A stretch of 64,000 nucleotides of DNA from Arthrobacter sp. EPSL27 (GCF_001512305.1 NZ_LNUT01000005.1:499090-563089), one strand, 5' to 3'. Shown: positions 52,952 to 61,876, counted from the first letter of the stretch. Translations and numbers: made by a program. The notes: a model not told the origin generated them from the sequence alone.

Positions 52952-54190
52952 GTGCCTAGCGCCCTGCCGCTGGGCGACCCGGCGCCGCCGGACGGGCTGC
53001 TGCCCGCCCAGGCGCTGGAGGGCGCCGCTTCCCGGGCCTTCGGGCTATACGTGCACATCCCGTTCTGCGCCGTGCGCTGCGGCTACTGCGACTTCAACAC
53101 CTACACCGCCACGGAACTGGGCGGGGGCGCCTCCCAGGACGCTTACGCGGTCACCGCCGTGACTGAGGTGGAGTTCGCCGCGCAAGCCCTGGCGGCGTCC
53201 GGGCTGCCGGAACGCCCGCTCAGCACGGTCTTCTTCGGCGGCGGGACACCCACGCTGCTGCCCGCCGAGGACCTGGCCGCTGTCCTCACGGCGGCGATCG
53301 GGGCGTGGGGCCTTGCGCCGGGCGCCGAGGTCACCACGGAGGCCAACCCGGACTCCGTCACGCCTGCTTCCCTGCAACTGCTGGCCGACGCCGGTTTCAG
53401 CCGCGTGTCGTTCGGCATGCAGTCGGCGGTGCCGCACGTTCTGAAGGTCCTGGACCGCACCCATACCCCCAGCCGTGTGCCGCAGGCGGTCCAGTGGGCG
53501 CGGGACGCCGGCCTCGCCGTCAGCCTTGACCTGATCTACGGCACCCCGGGGGAGTCGCTGGCCGACTGGCGCTACTCGCTGGAGACGGCACTGTCCTACG
53601 GGCCCGACCACATCAGCGCCTACGCGCTGATCGTCGAGGACGGCACCAAACTCGCGGCCCAGATCCGCCGCGGCGAGGTCCCGGGAATCGACGACGACGA
53701 CCACGCCGCCAAATACGAACTCGCCGACCAGCTCATCTCGGCCGCCGGGCTGTCCTGGTACGAGGTCAGCAACTGGGCCCGCACACCGGAGCAGGCCTGC
53801 CGCCACAACCTCGCGTACTGGCGCGGGGACGACTGGTGGGGGATCGGCCCCGGGGCACACTCCCACGTCGGGGGCGTGCGCTGGTGGAACGTCAAGCACC
53901 CCACGGCCTATGCGGGCCGGATGGCCGCCGGACTGTCACCGGCCGCCGGACGGGAAACCCTCGATTCCGAAACCCGCAACGTGGAGCGGGTCATGCTGGA
54001 AGCCCGCCTCAGCTCCGGGCTGGAGATACCCAGCCTGGGCGGACTGGGCGACACCGGCAGGCACGCCGTCGCCGGGCTGATCGCCGACGGCTTGATCGAG
54101 CCGGCGGCGGCCTTCCACGGCACCCTCGTGCTGACCCTCAAGGGCCGTCTGCTCGCCGACGCCGTGGTCCGGAGGATCCTGCCCGATTAG
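52952..54190 (+). CDS. hemW: Radical SAM heme chaperone HemW
   Basis: HemW binds heme and is a radical SAM protein once confused with oxygen-independent coproporphyrinogen oxidase. The 412-residue protein carries HIPFCAVRCGYCDFNTYT (CxxxCxxC cluster motif, near residue 36), TVFFGGGTPTLLP, SFGMQS, and the C-terminal HemN region. GTG start MPSALPLGD. It follows lepA by 42 bp. Its last 21 bp are repeated just beyond the stop codon. Confidence 0.95.
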   Translation: MPSALPLGDPAPPDGLLPAQALEGAASRAFGLYVHIPFCAVRCGYCDFNTYTATELGGGASQDAYAVTAVTEVEFAAQALAASGLPERPLSTVFFGGGTPTLLPAEDLAAVLTAAIGAWGLAPGAEVTTEANPDSVTPASLQLLADAGFSRVSFGMQSAVPHVLKVLDRTHTPSRVPQAVQWARDAGLAVSLDLIYGTPGESLADWRYSLETALSYGPDHISAYALIVEDGTKLAAQIRRGEVPGIDDDDHAAKYELADQLISAAGLSWYEVSNWARTPEQACRHNLAYWRGDDWWGIGPGAHSHVGGVRWWNVKHPTAYAGRMAAGLSPAAGRETLDSETRNVERVMLEARLSSGLEIPSLGGLGDTGRHAVAGLIADGLIEPAAAFHGTLVLTLKGRLLADAVVRRILPD

Positions 54191-54211
54191 GGTCCGGAGG
54201 ATCCTGCCCGA
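54166..54211 (+). repeat. Tandem duplication of the hemW 3' end (21-bp repeat, 25-bp period)
   Basis: GGTCCGGAGGATCCTGCCCG + A at 54166-54186 recurs perfectly at 54191-54211; the TTAG between them contains the hemW stop. It encodes the C-terminal VRRILPD. Confidence 0.93.
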
Positions 54212-54228
54212 CCAACGGAATTGAACCC

Positions 54229-54268
54229 AAAAGCCGGCCGCCGCCCCGTGGGGCTGCGGCCGGCTTTT
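54229..54268. terminator. Bidirectional terminator between hemW and the DUF4870 gene
   Basis: AAAAGCCGGCCGC (54229-54241) pairs perfectly with GCGGCCGGCTTTT (54256-54268) around a 14-nt loop. The A and T runs serve both converging genes. Confidence 0.9.
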
Positions 54269-54298
54269 CTGGTCCGATCGGGTGCTGGTGCCGGTCGG

Positions 54299-54748
54299 CT
54301 ACTTGATCCAGCGGAGGTTGAACTCGTAGCGGTGCGGCTGGCCGCGGTTGACGTGGATGCCGGCCGCGACGGAGAAGCAGGTGACGGCAATCCAGATCAC
54401 CGTGGCGAGGACGGCGAAGATGTTGCCCACCACCGGGACGAAGACCAGCAGGTTGCAGACCACCGCCGCAATTGTGGGCGGCAGCGTGAAGTTGAGTGCT
54501 TCCTTGGACTCCTGTGCCGTGAACGGCCCGCGGTCCTTGAAGATCAGGTAGATCAGCAGCGCGGGAACGCACCCGAGGATGCCGCCGAAGTGCGCGAGGG
54601 TGGCCCACTGGCGGTCCTCGTTTGCCGTCAGGGGCAGCGCATTGGCGGGAACGCCATGGTAAGGCGGCTGGCCATGGCCGGCCTGGTCGCCGGGGTGTTC
54701 GCGTGCATCTTCTGCCACGGTGTCGTCCTTCGGATTGCTGTGTTGCAT
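54299..54748 (-). CDS. DUF4870 domain-containing membrane protein
   Basis: A 149-residue protein. Residues 1-45 are a His/Gly/Asp-rich soluble tail. Then three or four spans: WATLAHFGGILGCVPALLIY, PTIAAVVCNLLVFVPVVGNI, and FAVLATVIWIAVTCFSVAAG, with the DUF4870 signature FTAQESKEALNF between the first two. Function unknown. Single gene, convergent with hemW. Confidence 0.85.
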   Translation of the reverse strand: MQHSNPKDDTVAEDAREHPGDQAGHGQPPYHGVPANALPLTANEDRQWATLAHFGGILGCVPALLIYLIFKDRGPFTAQESKEALNFTLPPTIAAVVCNLLVFVPVVGNIFAVLATVIWIAVTCFSVAAGIHVNRGQPHRYEFNLRWIK

Positions 54749-54889
54749 TGGTGCCTGGAAATGCCAGGGCTGCGCCGGGAGCGAAGCCGCCTTACCAAGA
54801 ATACTTGCTTGGGGGCGGAATCGAGGATCAGCCCGCTGTCGCGGGCGGCCGGACGGGAAAGCCAGGACGGGAAAATCCGGACAGGAAAG

Positions 54890-55735
54890 TCAGGGCACCG
54901 TAAGGAAGTCGATCACTTCCTCCACCCTTCCCAGCAGGGACGGTTCCAAATCGGCGTAGCTGCGCACCGCGCCGAGGAGCTTCTGCCAGCCCAGGCCGAT
55001 GTCCTCCTTGGTGCTGTGCGGCCAGCCGAACGCCATGAGGATGCCGGTCTTCCAGTCCACGCCGCGGGGGATCACGGGCCACGCTTCGATCCCGAGCACT
55101 GCCGGCCGGATCGCCTGCCAGACGTCCACATACGGGTGGCCCACAATCAGCACGTTGCCTGCCGCGCCGGGGGAGGCCATCACGGCGTCGGCGATCCGGG
55201 ATTCCTTCGAATCGGGAACCAGGTGGTCCACCAGGACACCGAGCCGGCGGCCGGGGCCGGGCCGGAAGGCGGCCACAGCGCCGGCGAGGTCGTCAATGCC
55301 GTGCAGCGGCTCGACCACGATGCCCTCCACCCGGAGGTCGTCGCCCCAGACTTTCTCGACGAGTTCGGCGTCGTGCTTGCCTTCCACCCAGATCCGGCTC
55401 GCTTTCGCCACCTGGGCGCGCTGCCCGGCGACCCGGACGGAGCCGGAAGCGGTGCGGGTGCCGGCCGGGGCCGCGGCCCGCGGTGCCGGCGGCATCAGCC
55501 GGATCGGCTGTCCTTCGAGCAGGAAGCCGAAGCCGAGCCGGAACGACCGGGACTTGCCGCGGCGGTCCTCCAGGGCAACGACGTGCATTCCGCCGGACTT
55601 CTCGACCCGGGTCACGGCCCCCACCCAGCCGGACTGCACTTCCTCCAGCACCATGCCGCGTTCCACCGGCACCTCCGGCAGTTGGGTCTTGGCGGGGGCG
55701 GACAGGTCCTGGGGGCCCCAGTTCTGGTACGACAT
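54890..55735 (-). CDS. DUF3097 family protein with a TOPRIM-like signature
   Basis: A 281-residue protein of the actinobacterial DUF3097 family. The N-terminal part is a beta-rich domain (VERGMVLEEVQSGWVGAVTR; HVVALEDRRGKSRSFRLGFG). The C-terminal half holds SRIWVEGKHDAELVEKVWG (residues about 113-131) and GVLVDHLVPDSKESRIAD (about 164-181), which resemble the Glu of TOPRIM motif 1 (VEGKxD as in RNase M5) and an Asp-x-x-x-x-Asp version of the DxD motif. Nuclease or primase-like activity is inference. ATG 55735; GTG 55744 is possible. It is divergent from hrcA near the CIRCE element. Confidence 0.85.
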   Translation of the reverse strand: MSYQNWGPQDLSAPAKTQLPEVPVERGMVLEEVQSGWVGAVTRVEKSGGMHVVALEDRRGKSRSFRLGFGFLLEGQPIRLMPPAPRAAAPAGTRTASGSVRVAGQRAQVAKASRIWVEGKHDAELVEKVWGDDLRVEGIVVEPLHGIDDLAGAVAAFRPGPGRRLGVLVDHLVPDSKESRIADAVMASPGAAGNVLIVGHPYVDVWQAIRPAVLGIEAWPVIPRGVDWKTGILMAFGWPHSTKEDIGLGWQKLLGAVRSYADLEPSLLGRVEEVIDFLTVP

Positions 55736-55843
55736 TGGTTCCACACTGCTTTGCGCTTGGTCTGTGACGGCGGGCTGTGCCCGAAAACACCAGCCCCAGG
55801 AAGAACGCCCGGAGCGAATCCAATGCTAACAATGCGGCGACTC

Positions 55844-55853
55844 ATATTAGACT
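55844..55853. promoter_or_regulatory. Overlapping divergent -10-like boxes for hrcA and DUF3097
   Basis: ATATTAGACT reads TAGACT (55848-55853) on the plus strand toward hrcA and TAATAT (55849-55844) on the minus strand toward the DUF3097 gene. The CIRCE operator begins 3 bp to the right. Confidence 0.4.
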
Positions 55854-55855
55854 GG

Positions 55856-55882
55856 TTAGCACTTAGGCATGTCGAGTGCTAA
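55856..55882. promoter_or_regulatory. CIRCE operator (HrcA binding site)
   Basis: TTAGCACTT, nine bases, GAGTGCTAA: the classic TTAGCACTC-N9-GAGTGCTAA with one mismatch in the left arm. It lies in the hrcA promoter, so HrcA represses its own hrcA-dnaJ operon. Confidence 0.95.
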
Positions 55883-55944
55883 CCACAGCGGTGCGTCCGG
55901 TGACCGGCGGCACCGGACACCGGACCGTCGATTGGAGGTGGAAC

Positions 55945-56958
55945 GTGAGCGAACCACGCAAACTCGAAGTGCTGCGCGCCATCGTGGAGGACTATGTCCA
56001 TTCACGGGAACCCGTCGGCTCCAAAGCCCTCGTCGAGCGGCACCACCTGGGCGTGTCCAGTGCCACGATCCGCAATGACATGGCCGCCCTGGAGGACGAG
56101 GGGCTGATCACGGCGCCGCACACCAGCGCCGGGCGCATCCCCACGGACAAGGGTTACCGGCTCTTCGTCGACCAGATCTCGGCGGTCAAGCCCCTCTCGC
56201 CGGCGGAACGCCGCGCCATCCAGGCGCTGCTGGAGGGCTCCGAGGACCTCGACGACGTCCTGGACCGGACCGTCCGGCTGCTCGCGCAGCTGACCAACCA
56301 GGTCGCCGTCGTGCAGTACCCGCACCTCAGCAGGGCCAAGGTGCGGCACATCGAATTCGTCCTGCTGGCGCCCCGCAAGGTGCTCGCAGTGCTGATCGCT
56401 GACACCGGCAAAGTGGAACAGCGGGTCATCGACGTCGGGCAGGACCTCCCCGACGACGCCCTCGCCGACCTGCGGTCACGGTTCCTCGGTTCCCTCTCCG
56501 GCACCCCGCTGAACCTCCTGCCGCAGTCGCTGCAGGCCGTGGTGGCCAGTTGCCCGCCCGCACGGCGCAGCGTCGCCCAGGCGCTGGCCCGCGGCCTGGA
56601 GGCCCTGGCCGTGAGCAGCCGCGAGGAGCGCATGGTCATGGCCGGCACGGCCAACCTGGCCCGCTCCAACGTGGATTTTCCGCTGAGCATCGGCCCGGTG
56701 CTGGAGGCCCTGGAGGAGCAGGTGGTCATGCTCCGCCTGCTGAGCGACATGGCCGCGGACCCGCGCGGTGTCACGGTCAGCATCGGCCGGGAGAACCCCT
56801 ACGACGGACTCGCGGAGGCCTCGGTGGTGGCAACCGGCTACGGGCCGGACGCGACCGCCAAGGTCGGCGTGCTCGGCCCCACCCGGATGGACTATCCCAC
56901 CACCATGGCCGCCGTCAGGGCGGTGGCCCGCTACCTGTCACGGATCCTCGGACCCTGA
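55945..56958 (+). CDS. hrcA: Heat-inducible transcriptional repressor HrcA
   Basis: HrcA binds CIRCE and is kept active by GroEL. The 337-residue protein has the winged helix [20 protein letters not shown] with [20 protein letters not shown] (DNA recognition, residues 32-52), [20 protein letters not shown], and the GAF-like dimer domain. GTG 55945 has GGAGG 6 nt upstream; the frame upstream to 55876 would cross into the CIRCE leader. dnaJ follows after 93 bp. Confidence 0.97.
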   Translation: MSEPRKLEVLRAIVEDYVHSREPVGSKALVERHHLGVSSATIRNDMAALEDEGLITAPHTSAGRIPTDKGYRLFVDQISAVKPLSPAERRAIQALLEGSEDLDDVLDRTVRLLAQLTNQVAVVQYPHLSRAKVRHIEFVLLAPRKVLAVLIADTGKVEQRVIDVGQDLPDDALADLRSRFLGSLSGTPLNLLPQSLQAVVASCPPARRSVAQALARGLEALAVSSREERMVMAGTANLARSNVDFPLSIGPVLEALEEQVVMLRLLSDMAADPRGVTVSIGRENPYDGLAEASVVATGYGPDATAKVGVLGPTRMDYPTTMAAVRAVARYLSRILGP

Positions 56959-57051
56959 CGGACCACACCCGGCCCGCCCGGGTAGCAACCAGGCTTCTTG
57001 CCCTTACCGCTTGCCCCCAACCGGCAGTACAACCAGGAAGAGATACACACT

Positions 57052-58182
57052 TTGAGCAGCCATTACGACGTTCTTGGAGTCTCCCGCGAAGCTACGGGTG
57101 AAGAGATCAAGAAGGCTTACCGCAAGCTGGCGCGGACCCTCCACCCGGACGTGAACCCCGGGGACGATGCCTCGGAGCGGTTCAAGGCCGTGACGCATGC
57201 GTACGAGGTGCTGTCCGATCCGCAGAAGCGCCGGGTCTATGACACCACCGGCAACGAGAACGGCACCGAGAACGGGTTCGGCGGCGGAAGCTACTCCGGC
57301 CAGGGCTTCGCGTTCCAGGACATCTTTGAGACCTTCTTCGGCGCCGGCGGCGGCCAGGCCGGTCCGGCCTCCCGCGTCCGCCGCGGCCAGGACGCCCTGA
57401 TCAGCGTCCGGATCGACCTCCGCGACGCCGTGTTCGGCGTCAACAAGAAAATCGAAGTCGACACGGCTGTCACCTGCCCCACCTGCGAGGGCTCATGCTG
57501 CCGCGAAGGCAGCCACCCCGAGCGCTGCGACATCTGCGGCGGCAGCGGCCAGGTCCAGCGCGCCGTCCGCTCCATCCTCGGCCAGGTCATGACCACGGCG
57601 CCCTGCGGTTCCTGCGAGGGCTTCGGCACCGTCATCAAGGACCCCTGCAACGAATGCGCCGGCCAGGGCCGGATCCGCAGCCGGCGTTCCTTGACGGTCA
57701 AGGTTCCCGCCGGTGTTGCCACCGGCACCCGCATCCAGCTCTCCGGCCAGGGCGAGGCCGGTCCCGCCGGCGGACCTGCCGGCGACCTGTACGTGGAGAT
57801 CCGCGTCAACAACGACGCCACCTACGTGCGCGACGGCGACGACCTGCACGCCAGCCTCAACATCCCCATGACGGCTGCCGCCCTGGGCACCGAGCTCACG
57901 CTGGACACCTTCGACGGCCAGCAGGAGATCGACGTCAAGGCCGGCACGCAGTCCGGTGAGGTCATCACCCTCCGCGGGCTCGGCGTCACCCACCTGCGTG
58001 GCTACGGCCGGGGGGACCTCAAGGTCCACCTGCAGGTGGATACCCCCGCCAAGCTCGACGCCGCCCAGGAAGACCTGCTGCGCCAGCTCGCCAAGTTGCG
58101 CGGCGAGCAGTTCACCGAGGGAAAGCTCGCGGCGAGCGGCGGCGTCTTCGCGAAACTCCGGGACCGCCTCGGTAACCTGTAG
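57052..58182 (+). CDS. dnaJ: Molecular chaperone DnaJ (second, HrcA-linked DnaJ)
   Basis: A full type I Hsp40 that stimulates DnaK. The 376-residue protein has the J-domain (SSHYDVLGVSREATGEEIKK; HPD at about residue 33), a Gly-rich linker (GFGGGSYSGQGFAF), four zinc motifs (CPTCEGSC, CDICGGSG, CGSCEGFG, CNECAGQG) and the C-terminal substrate domain. In the first zinc motif the final Gly is replaced by Cys. The TTG at 57052 matches the family start; AGGAAGAG is about 11 nt upstream. No dnaK or grpE here: the hrcA-dnaJ pair is the usual actinobacterial dnaJ2 locus. Confidence 0.95.
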   Translation: MSSHYDVLGVSREATGEEIKKAYRKLARTLHPDVNPGDDASERFKAVTHAYEVLSDPQKRRVYDTTGNENGTENGFGGGSYSGQGFAFQDIFETFFGAGGGQAGPASRVRRGQDALISVRIDLRDAVFGVNKKIEVDTAVTCPTCEGSCCREGSHPERCDICGGSGQVQRAVRSILGQVMTTAPCGSCEGFGTVIKDPCNECAGQGRIRSRRSLTVKVPAGVATGTRIQLSGQGEAGPAGGPAGDLYVEIRVNNDATYVRDGDDLHASLNIPMTAAALGTELTLDTFDGQQEIDVKAGTQSGEVITLRGLGVTHLRGYGRGDLKVHLQVDTPAKLDAAQEDLLRQLAKLRGEQFTEGKLAASGGVFAKLRDRLGNL

Positions 58183-58184
58183 CG

Positions 58185-58964
58185 GTGAGCAACCCCGTTT
58201 TCTTCACGGCCCCCGGCACCCTGGACGGGCTGGCCCCCGGTTCCGAGTTCATCCTGGACGGGGCCGAGGCCCGGCATGCCGTCACGGTCAAACGGCTCAC
58301 CGTAGGTGAATCCGTGGACATCGCCGACGGCGCCGGGAAACGCCTCACCGGTGCCGTCGCCGCCGTCGGCCCGAACCAGCTGACGGTGACGTGCGCGGAA
58401 CTCTCCGACGAGCCCCGGCCCCTGGTCCGGCTGGTCCTGGTGCAGGCCCTCGCGAAGGGGGACCGGGACGAACTCGCGGCGGAGACCGCCACCGAACTCG
58501 GGATCGACGCCGTGGTGCCGTGGCAGGCGGAACGTTCCATCGTCCGGTGGAAGGCAGAGCGGGCGGCGAAAGCCCACGCCAAGTGGCAGTCGATCGTCAC
58601 GGCGGCGGCCAAACAGGCACGCCGTGCTTGGATCCCTGAGGTCCGTTCCGCCGTCGACACCGCCGGGCTGCAGGCGGCCGTGGCCGCCGCAGACCTCGCC
58701 GTGATCCTCCACGAGGACGCGGTGCGCCCGCTGCGCCAGGTGCTGGAGGCCTGGCAGGCGTCGGGATCCGCTGCCGACGGGCACGGCGTTGAGCGCGAAA
58801 TACTGCTGATTGTGGGACCGGAAGGCGGCATCAGCCCGCGGGAAGTCACCCGGCTCTGCGATGCCGGCGCTGTCACGGCCCTGCTGGGACACCACGTCCT
58901 GCGCTCGTCCACGGCAGGCCCCGCCGCCACGGTCCTCGCCAGCGACATCCTGGGCCGCTGGTAG
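58185..58964 (+). CDS. rsmE: 16S rRNA (uracil(1498)-N(3))-methyltransferase
   Basis: A SPOUT-fold enzyme that methylates U1498 in the decoding centre. The 259-residue protein shows the N-terminal PUA-like part (HAVTVKRLTVGESVDIADGA), LVQALAKGDRDELAAETATE, WQAERSIVRWKAERAAKAHA, and the SAM-knot LLIVGPEGGISPREVTRLCD with LRSSTAGPAATVLASDI. GTG start 2 bp after dnaJ. Confidence 0.96.
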   Translation: MSNPVFFTAPGTLDGLAPGSEFILDGAEARHAVTVKRLTVGESVDIADGAGKRLTGAVAAVGPNQLTVTCAELSDEPRPLVRLVLVQALAKGDRDELAAETATELGIDAVVPWQAERSIVRWKAERAAKAHAKWQSIVTAAAKQARRAWIPEVRSAVDTAGLQAAVAAADLAVILHEDAVRPLRQVLEAWQASGSAADGHGVEREILLIVGPEGGISPREVTRLCDAGAVTALLGHHVLRSSTAGPAATVLASDILGRW

Positions 58965-59001
58965 CACCTAGCGTGCCAGCGCCACCCCAGACGGAGAGTG
59001 C

Positions 59002-60063
59002 CTACTTGACCGTGAAGCCCCGCGTGTCGACGTTCAGGTCCTCTGCCGGGTTTGCTTCTTCGAGCTGCGACACCCGGACCTCGTAGTTCCCGGGCCCGAG
59101 GTTGACCGAGAGGCTGAAGGCTCCCGCCTCGCCGGTCCCGGCCGACGCCGTGACCGTTCCGTTCAGGTACGAGGTGGTGATGCTGCCGTCGATACGCAGG
59201 ATCTCCCAGCGGAGCTCTCCGCCGGGGTCGGTGCTGCGGCCCGAGATCTTGACGGCGCCGTCGTCCACCGAGGTCCCCTCCTGCGGATCGATGATCCAGA
59301 CCGGGGCCACCATTCCGGCGCTCCGCGCGGTCGGCGCGCCGAGCCGGACATGGTTGAAGGCGACGTAATCGGTGTGGCCGTCCACCAGGACCACCACCTG
59401 GATCTGCTGCCCGGCATCGATCAGCCCGGCGCTGGCGGCGGCCGCCGTCGCGGTGTAGACCAGCTGCTGGACGGCGCGCTCGGCCATGGCGGGATCGACG
59501 TTGCTGTTGAAGGCATCGGCGGACATGTCCACCGTAATGACGTTCTTGCCGGAGATGGACGTCGCCAGTTTCTTCGGGTTCTGCCACGGCGTGAAGAAGT
59601 CCGGGTCCAGCGGCTTCTGCGACATCATGACCCGCAGGGCCCGTGTCACCGGGTTGTCCTGCTCGGGGACGTCGCGGAACTCGCGGTACAGGAAGGTGTC
59701 CTCATTGCTCCGGCCGATCCAATAGACCGGGGCCTTGTTGGATGCCTGGGTGGTCTCCAGCGGCGCACTGGTGGCCGACGCCTGTGCGGGCATCACCTGC
59801 GAGGGCGTGTTGGCGTTGGTGACGCCGGGCTGGGGGGTTGCCACGCACCCGGACAGGGCCAGCGCCGCGGGCAGCATCAAAAGCAGCAACCGCGGACGTA
59901 CCCGCCTGCCTGCTGCTGCCTGCCCGTTTCCGCGTTTCCTGATCGCCGCTGCCCTTGTCTGCTTGGTGTCTACTGCCGGTGGTCTTGCGCCCGGCGCCCT
60001 GCCTGGTGCCTGGGATCGTGGGGCCGCCCGCCGGAACTGCCAGGGGTGGCCGATTTCCAGCAT
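59002..60063 (-). CDS. GerMN/Gmad2 domain lipoprotein
   Basis: A 353-residue secreted lipoprotein. The N-terminus is long and basic (about 50 residues, RRVRPR before the core), then LLLLMLPAALALSGCVATPQ with a lipobox LSGC. A GerMN domain follows (RALRVMMSQKPLDPDFFTPW; VQQLVYTATAAAASAGLIDA; VVLVDGHTDYVAFNHVRLG) and then a Gmad2 immunoglobulin-like domain (VWIIDPQEGTSVDDGAVKIS; GAFSLSVNLGPGNYEVRVSQ). These domains occur in spore-germination and cell-wall proteins, though this organism is not a sporeformer. It is antisense within the otherwise conserved rsmE-phoH order. The ATG at 60063 fits a long signal better than 60207. Confidence 0.85.
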   Translation of the reverse strand: MLEIGHPWQFRRAAPRSQAPGRAPGARPPAVDTKQTRAAAIRKRGNGQAAAGRRVRPRLLLLMLPAALALSGCVATPQPGVTNANTPSQVMPAQASATSAPLETTQASNKAPVYWIGRSNEDTFLYREFRDVPEQDNPVTRALRVMMSQKPLDPDFFTPWQNPKKLATSISGKNVITVDMSADAFNSNVDPAMAERAVQQLVYTATAAAASAGLIDAGQQIQVVVLVDGHTDYVAFNHVRLGAPTARSAGMVAPVWIIDPQEGTSVDDGAVKISGRSTDPGGELRWEILRIDGSITTSYLNGTVTASAGTGEAGAFSLSVNLGPGNYEVRVSQLEEANPAEDLNVDTRGFTVK

Positions 60064-60226
60064 GGCACACGCCTTCGGCGCGGAACCGGGGTTTCGGCCG
60101 CACGGCCGGAACTGCAACGGTAACGATATGAGGCCGATACGAAGTTGATACCTAAAACCGGGAACGGTGCGTGCCCGCGGGCCGACAGGCCCTGCGCCCG
60201 GCGGCATGCAGAGCCGGGTGCTGGCG

Positions 60227-60232
60227 TAAGAT
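60227..60232 (+). promoter_or_regulatory. Candidate -10 (TAAGAT) for phoH-ybeY-CNNM-era
   Basis: GCGTAAGATAAG is a good -10 about 85 nt before the phoH ATG. It separates this operon from the antisense lipoprotein gene. Confidence 0.5.
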
Positions 60233-60317
60233 AAGAGGACCCGCTGGGACCCGGAACCGGTGTCAGGGGGCAGACCATTTCCAACTGGAGGGGACCAGAG
60301 GCCCGCGGGCCATCACC

Positions 60318-61406
60318 ATGACTGAAGCAGCGAACGGCAAGGCCCGGATCAGCGCCGGAGAGCGCTCCGCAGGGGAATTCCCCCACTCCCTCCCAGGGCT
60401 GCGGACGGAGGTAGTCCTGTTCGACAGTTCCGATCAGATGGTCCAGTCCCTCGGCAGCCATGACGAAGCCCTGCGCTTCATTGAGTCCCAGTACCCGGCC
60501 GTCGACTTCCATGTCCGCGGCAACGAACTCGCCATCAGTGGGCCCGCCGCCGATGTGCCGCGCATCATGCGCCTGCTCACCGAGGTCCGCGGCCTCGTGG
60601 CCCGGGGTACGGTCATCACGCCCGCCGTCCTGCAGCAGCTCGTCTCGATGCTCCGCACCCAGTCGCTGCAGAACCCGGTGGAGGTGCTCACCCACAACAT
60701 CCTCTCGAGCCGGGGAAAGACCATCCGGCCCAAGACGCTGAACCAGAAGAACTACGTGGACGCGATCGACGCCAACACGGTGATCTTCGGCATCGGCCCG
60801 GCCGGTACCGGCAAGACATACCTGGCGATGGCCAAGGCAGTGCAGGCGCTGCAGCAGAAGGAAGTCACCCGCATCATCCTGACGCGGCCCGCCGTCGAGG
60901 CGGGGGAGCGGCTCGGGTTCCTGCCGGGCACCCTCAGCGACAAGATCGACCCCTACCTGCGGCCGCTCTACGACGCCCTGCACGAAATGATGGACCCGGA
61001 ATCCATCCCGCGGCTGATCGCCGCCGGCACCATCGAAGTGGCCCCGCTGGCCTACATGCGCGGCCGCACGCTCAACGACGCCTTCATCATCCTGGACGAA
61101 GCGCAGAACACCACGCCGGAACAGATGAAGATGTTCCTGACCCGCCTGGGCTTCGGCTCCAAGATGGTGGTGACCGGCGACGTCACGCAGGTGGACCTGC
61201 CCTTCGGAACGCGCTCCGGGCTGCGGATCGTCGAGGAGATCCTGCAGGACATCGAGGACGTCAACTTCACCGTCCTTGACGCGTCCGACGTCGTCCGCCA
61301 CCGCCTGGTGGGCGACATCGTCAACGCCTACAGCGTCTGGGACGAGGTCCAACGGAACAGGGTCAAGCATTCGGTGGCGCGCGACAAGCGGGGAGAACAG
61401 GCATGA
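60318..61406 (+). CDS. phoH: PhoH family ATPase
   Basis: A P-loop ATPase, probably a ribosome/RNA-related helicase-like protein, next to ybeY in most bacteria. The 362-residue protein has an N-terminal KH-like region, then Walker A GIGPAGTGKTYLAMAKAV (near residue 157), RPAVEAGERLGFLPG, Walker B FIILDEAQNTTPEQMKMFLT, and VVTGDVTQVDLPFGTRSGL. ATG 60318; the only strong SD (GGAGGGG) is 24 nt away, unusually far. It overlaps ybeY by 4 bp. Confidence 0.95.
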   Translation: MTEAANGKARISAGERSAGEFPHSLPGLRTEVVLFDSSDQMVQSLGSHDEALRFIESQYPAVDFHVRGNELAISGPAADVPRIMRLLTEVRGLVARGTVITPAVLQQLVSMLRTQSLQNPVEVLTHNILSSRGKTIRPKTLNQKNYVDAIDANTVIFGIGPAGTGKTYLAMAKAVQALQQKEVTRIILTRPAVEAGERLGFLPGTLSDKIDPYLRPLYDALHEMMDPESIPRLIAAGTIEVAPLAYMRGRTLNDAFIILDEAQNTTPEQMKMFLTRLGFGSKMVVTGDVTQVDLPFGTRSGLRIVEEILQDIEDVNFTVLDASDVVRHRLVGDIVNAYSVWDEVQRNRVKHSVARDKRGEQA

Positions 61407-61876
61407 GCATCGAGGTCAACAACGAATCCGGCGTGGCCGTCGACGAGGCCCAGCTGGTACAGCTGTCCCGGTTCATCTTCGAGCGCCTCTTCATCCACCC
61501 GCAGGCCGAGCTGTCCATCCTGCTCGTGGACGAACCGGCCATGGAGAAACTGCACATCGAGCTGATGGACGAGCCGGGTTCCACCGACGTGCTGTCCGTG
61601 CCCATGGATGAGCTGACCCCCGGCACGCCGGACAAGCCCACGCCCCAGGGCATGCTCGGCGACATCGCCATCTGCCCGCAGGTGGCGGAGGTCCAGGCGC
61701 AGAACGCGGGCCATTCCACCCAGGACGAGATGCTGCTGCTGACCACCCACGGCATCCTGCACCTCCTCGGATTCGACCACGCCGAGCCGGAGGAGAAGGA
61801 GGAGATGTTCGGGCTCCAGCGCGAGCTGCTCTCCGCCTTCACCGGCAAAGAGGCCCCGTCAGAGACGATTCAGTGA
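61403..61876 (+). CDS. ybeY: Endoribonuclease YbeY
   Basis: Zinc RNase for 16S 3'-end maturation and ribosome quality control. The 157-residue protein has LHIELMDEPGSTDVLSVPMD and the metal motif LLTTHGILHLLGFDHAE (HxxxHxxxxxH). ATG overlaps the phoH stop, and the stop overlaps the next start by 4 bp (GTGA). Confidence 0.96.
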   Translation: MSIEVNNESGVAVDEAQLVQLSRFIFERLFIHPQAELSILLVDEPAMEKLHIELMDEPGSTDVLSVPMDELTPGTPDKPTPQGMLGDIAICPQVAEVQAQNAGHSTQDEMLLLTTHGILHLLGFDHAEPEEKEEMFGLQRELLSAFTGKEAPSETIQ

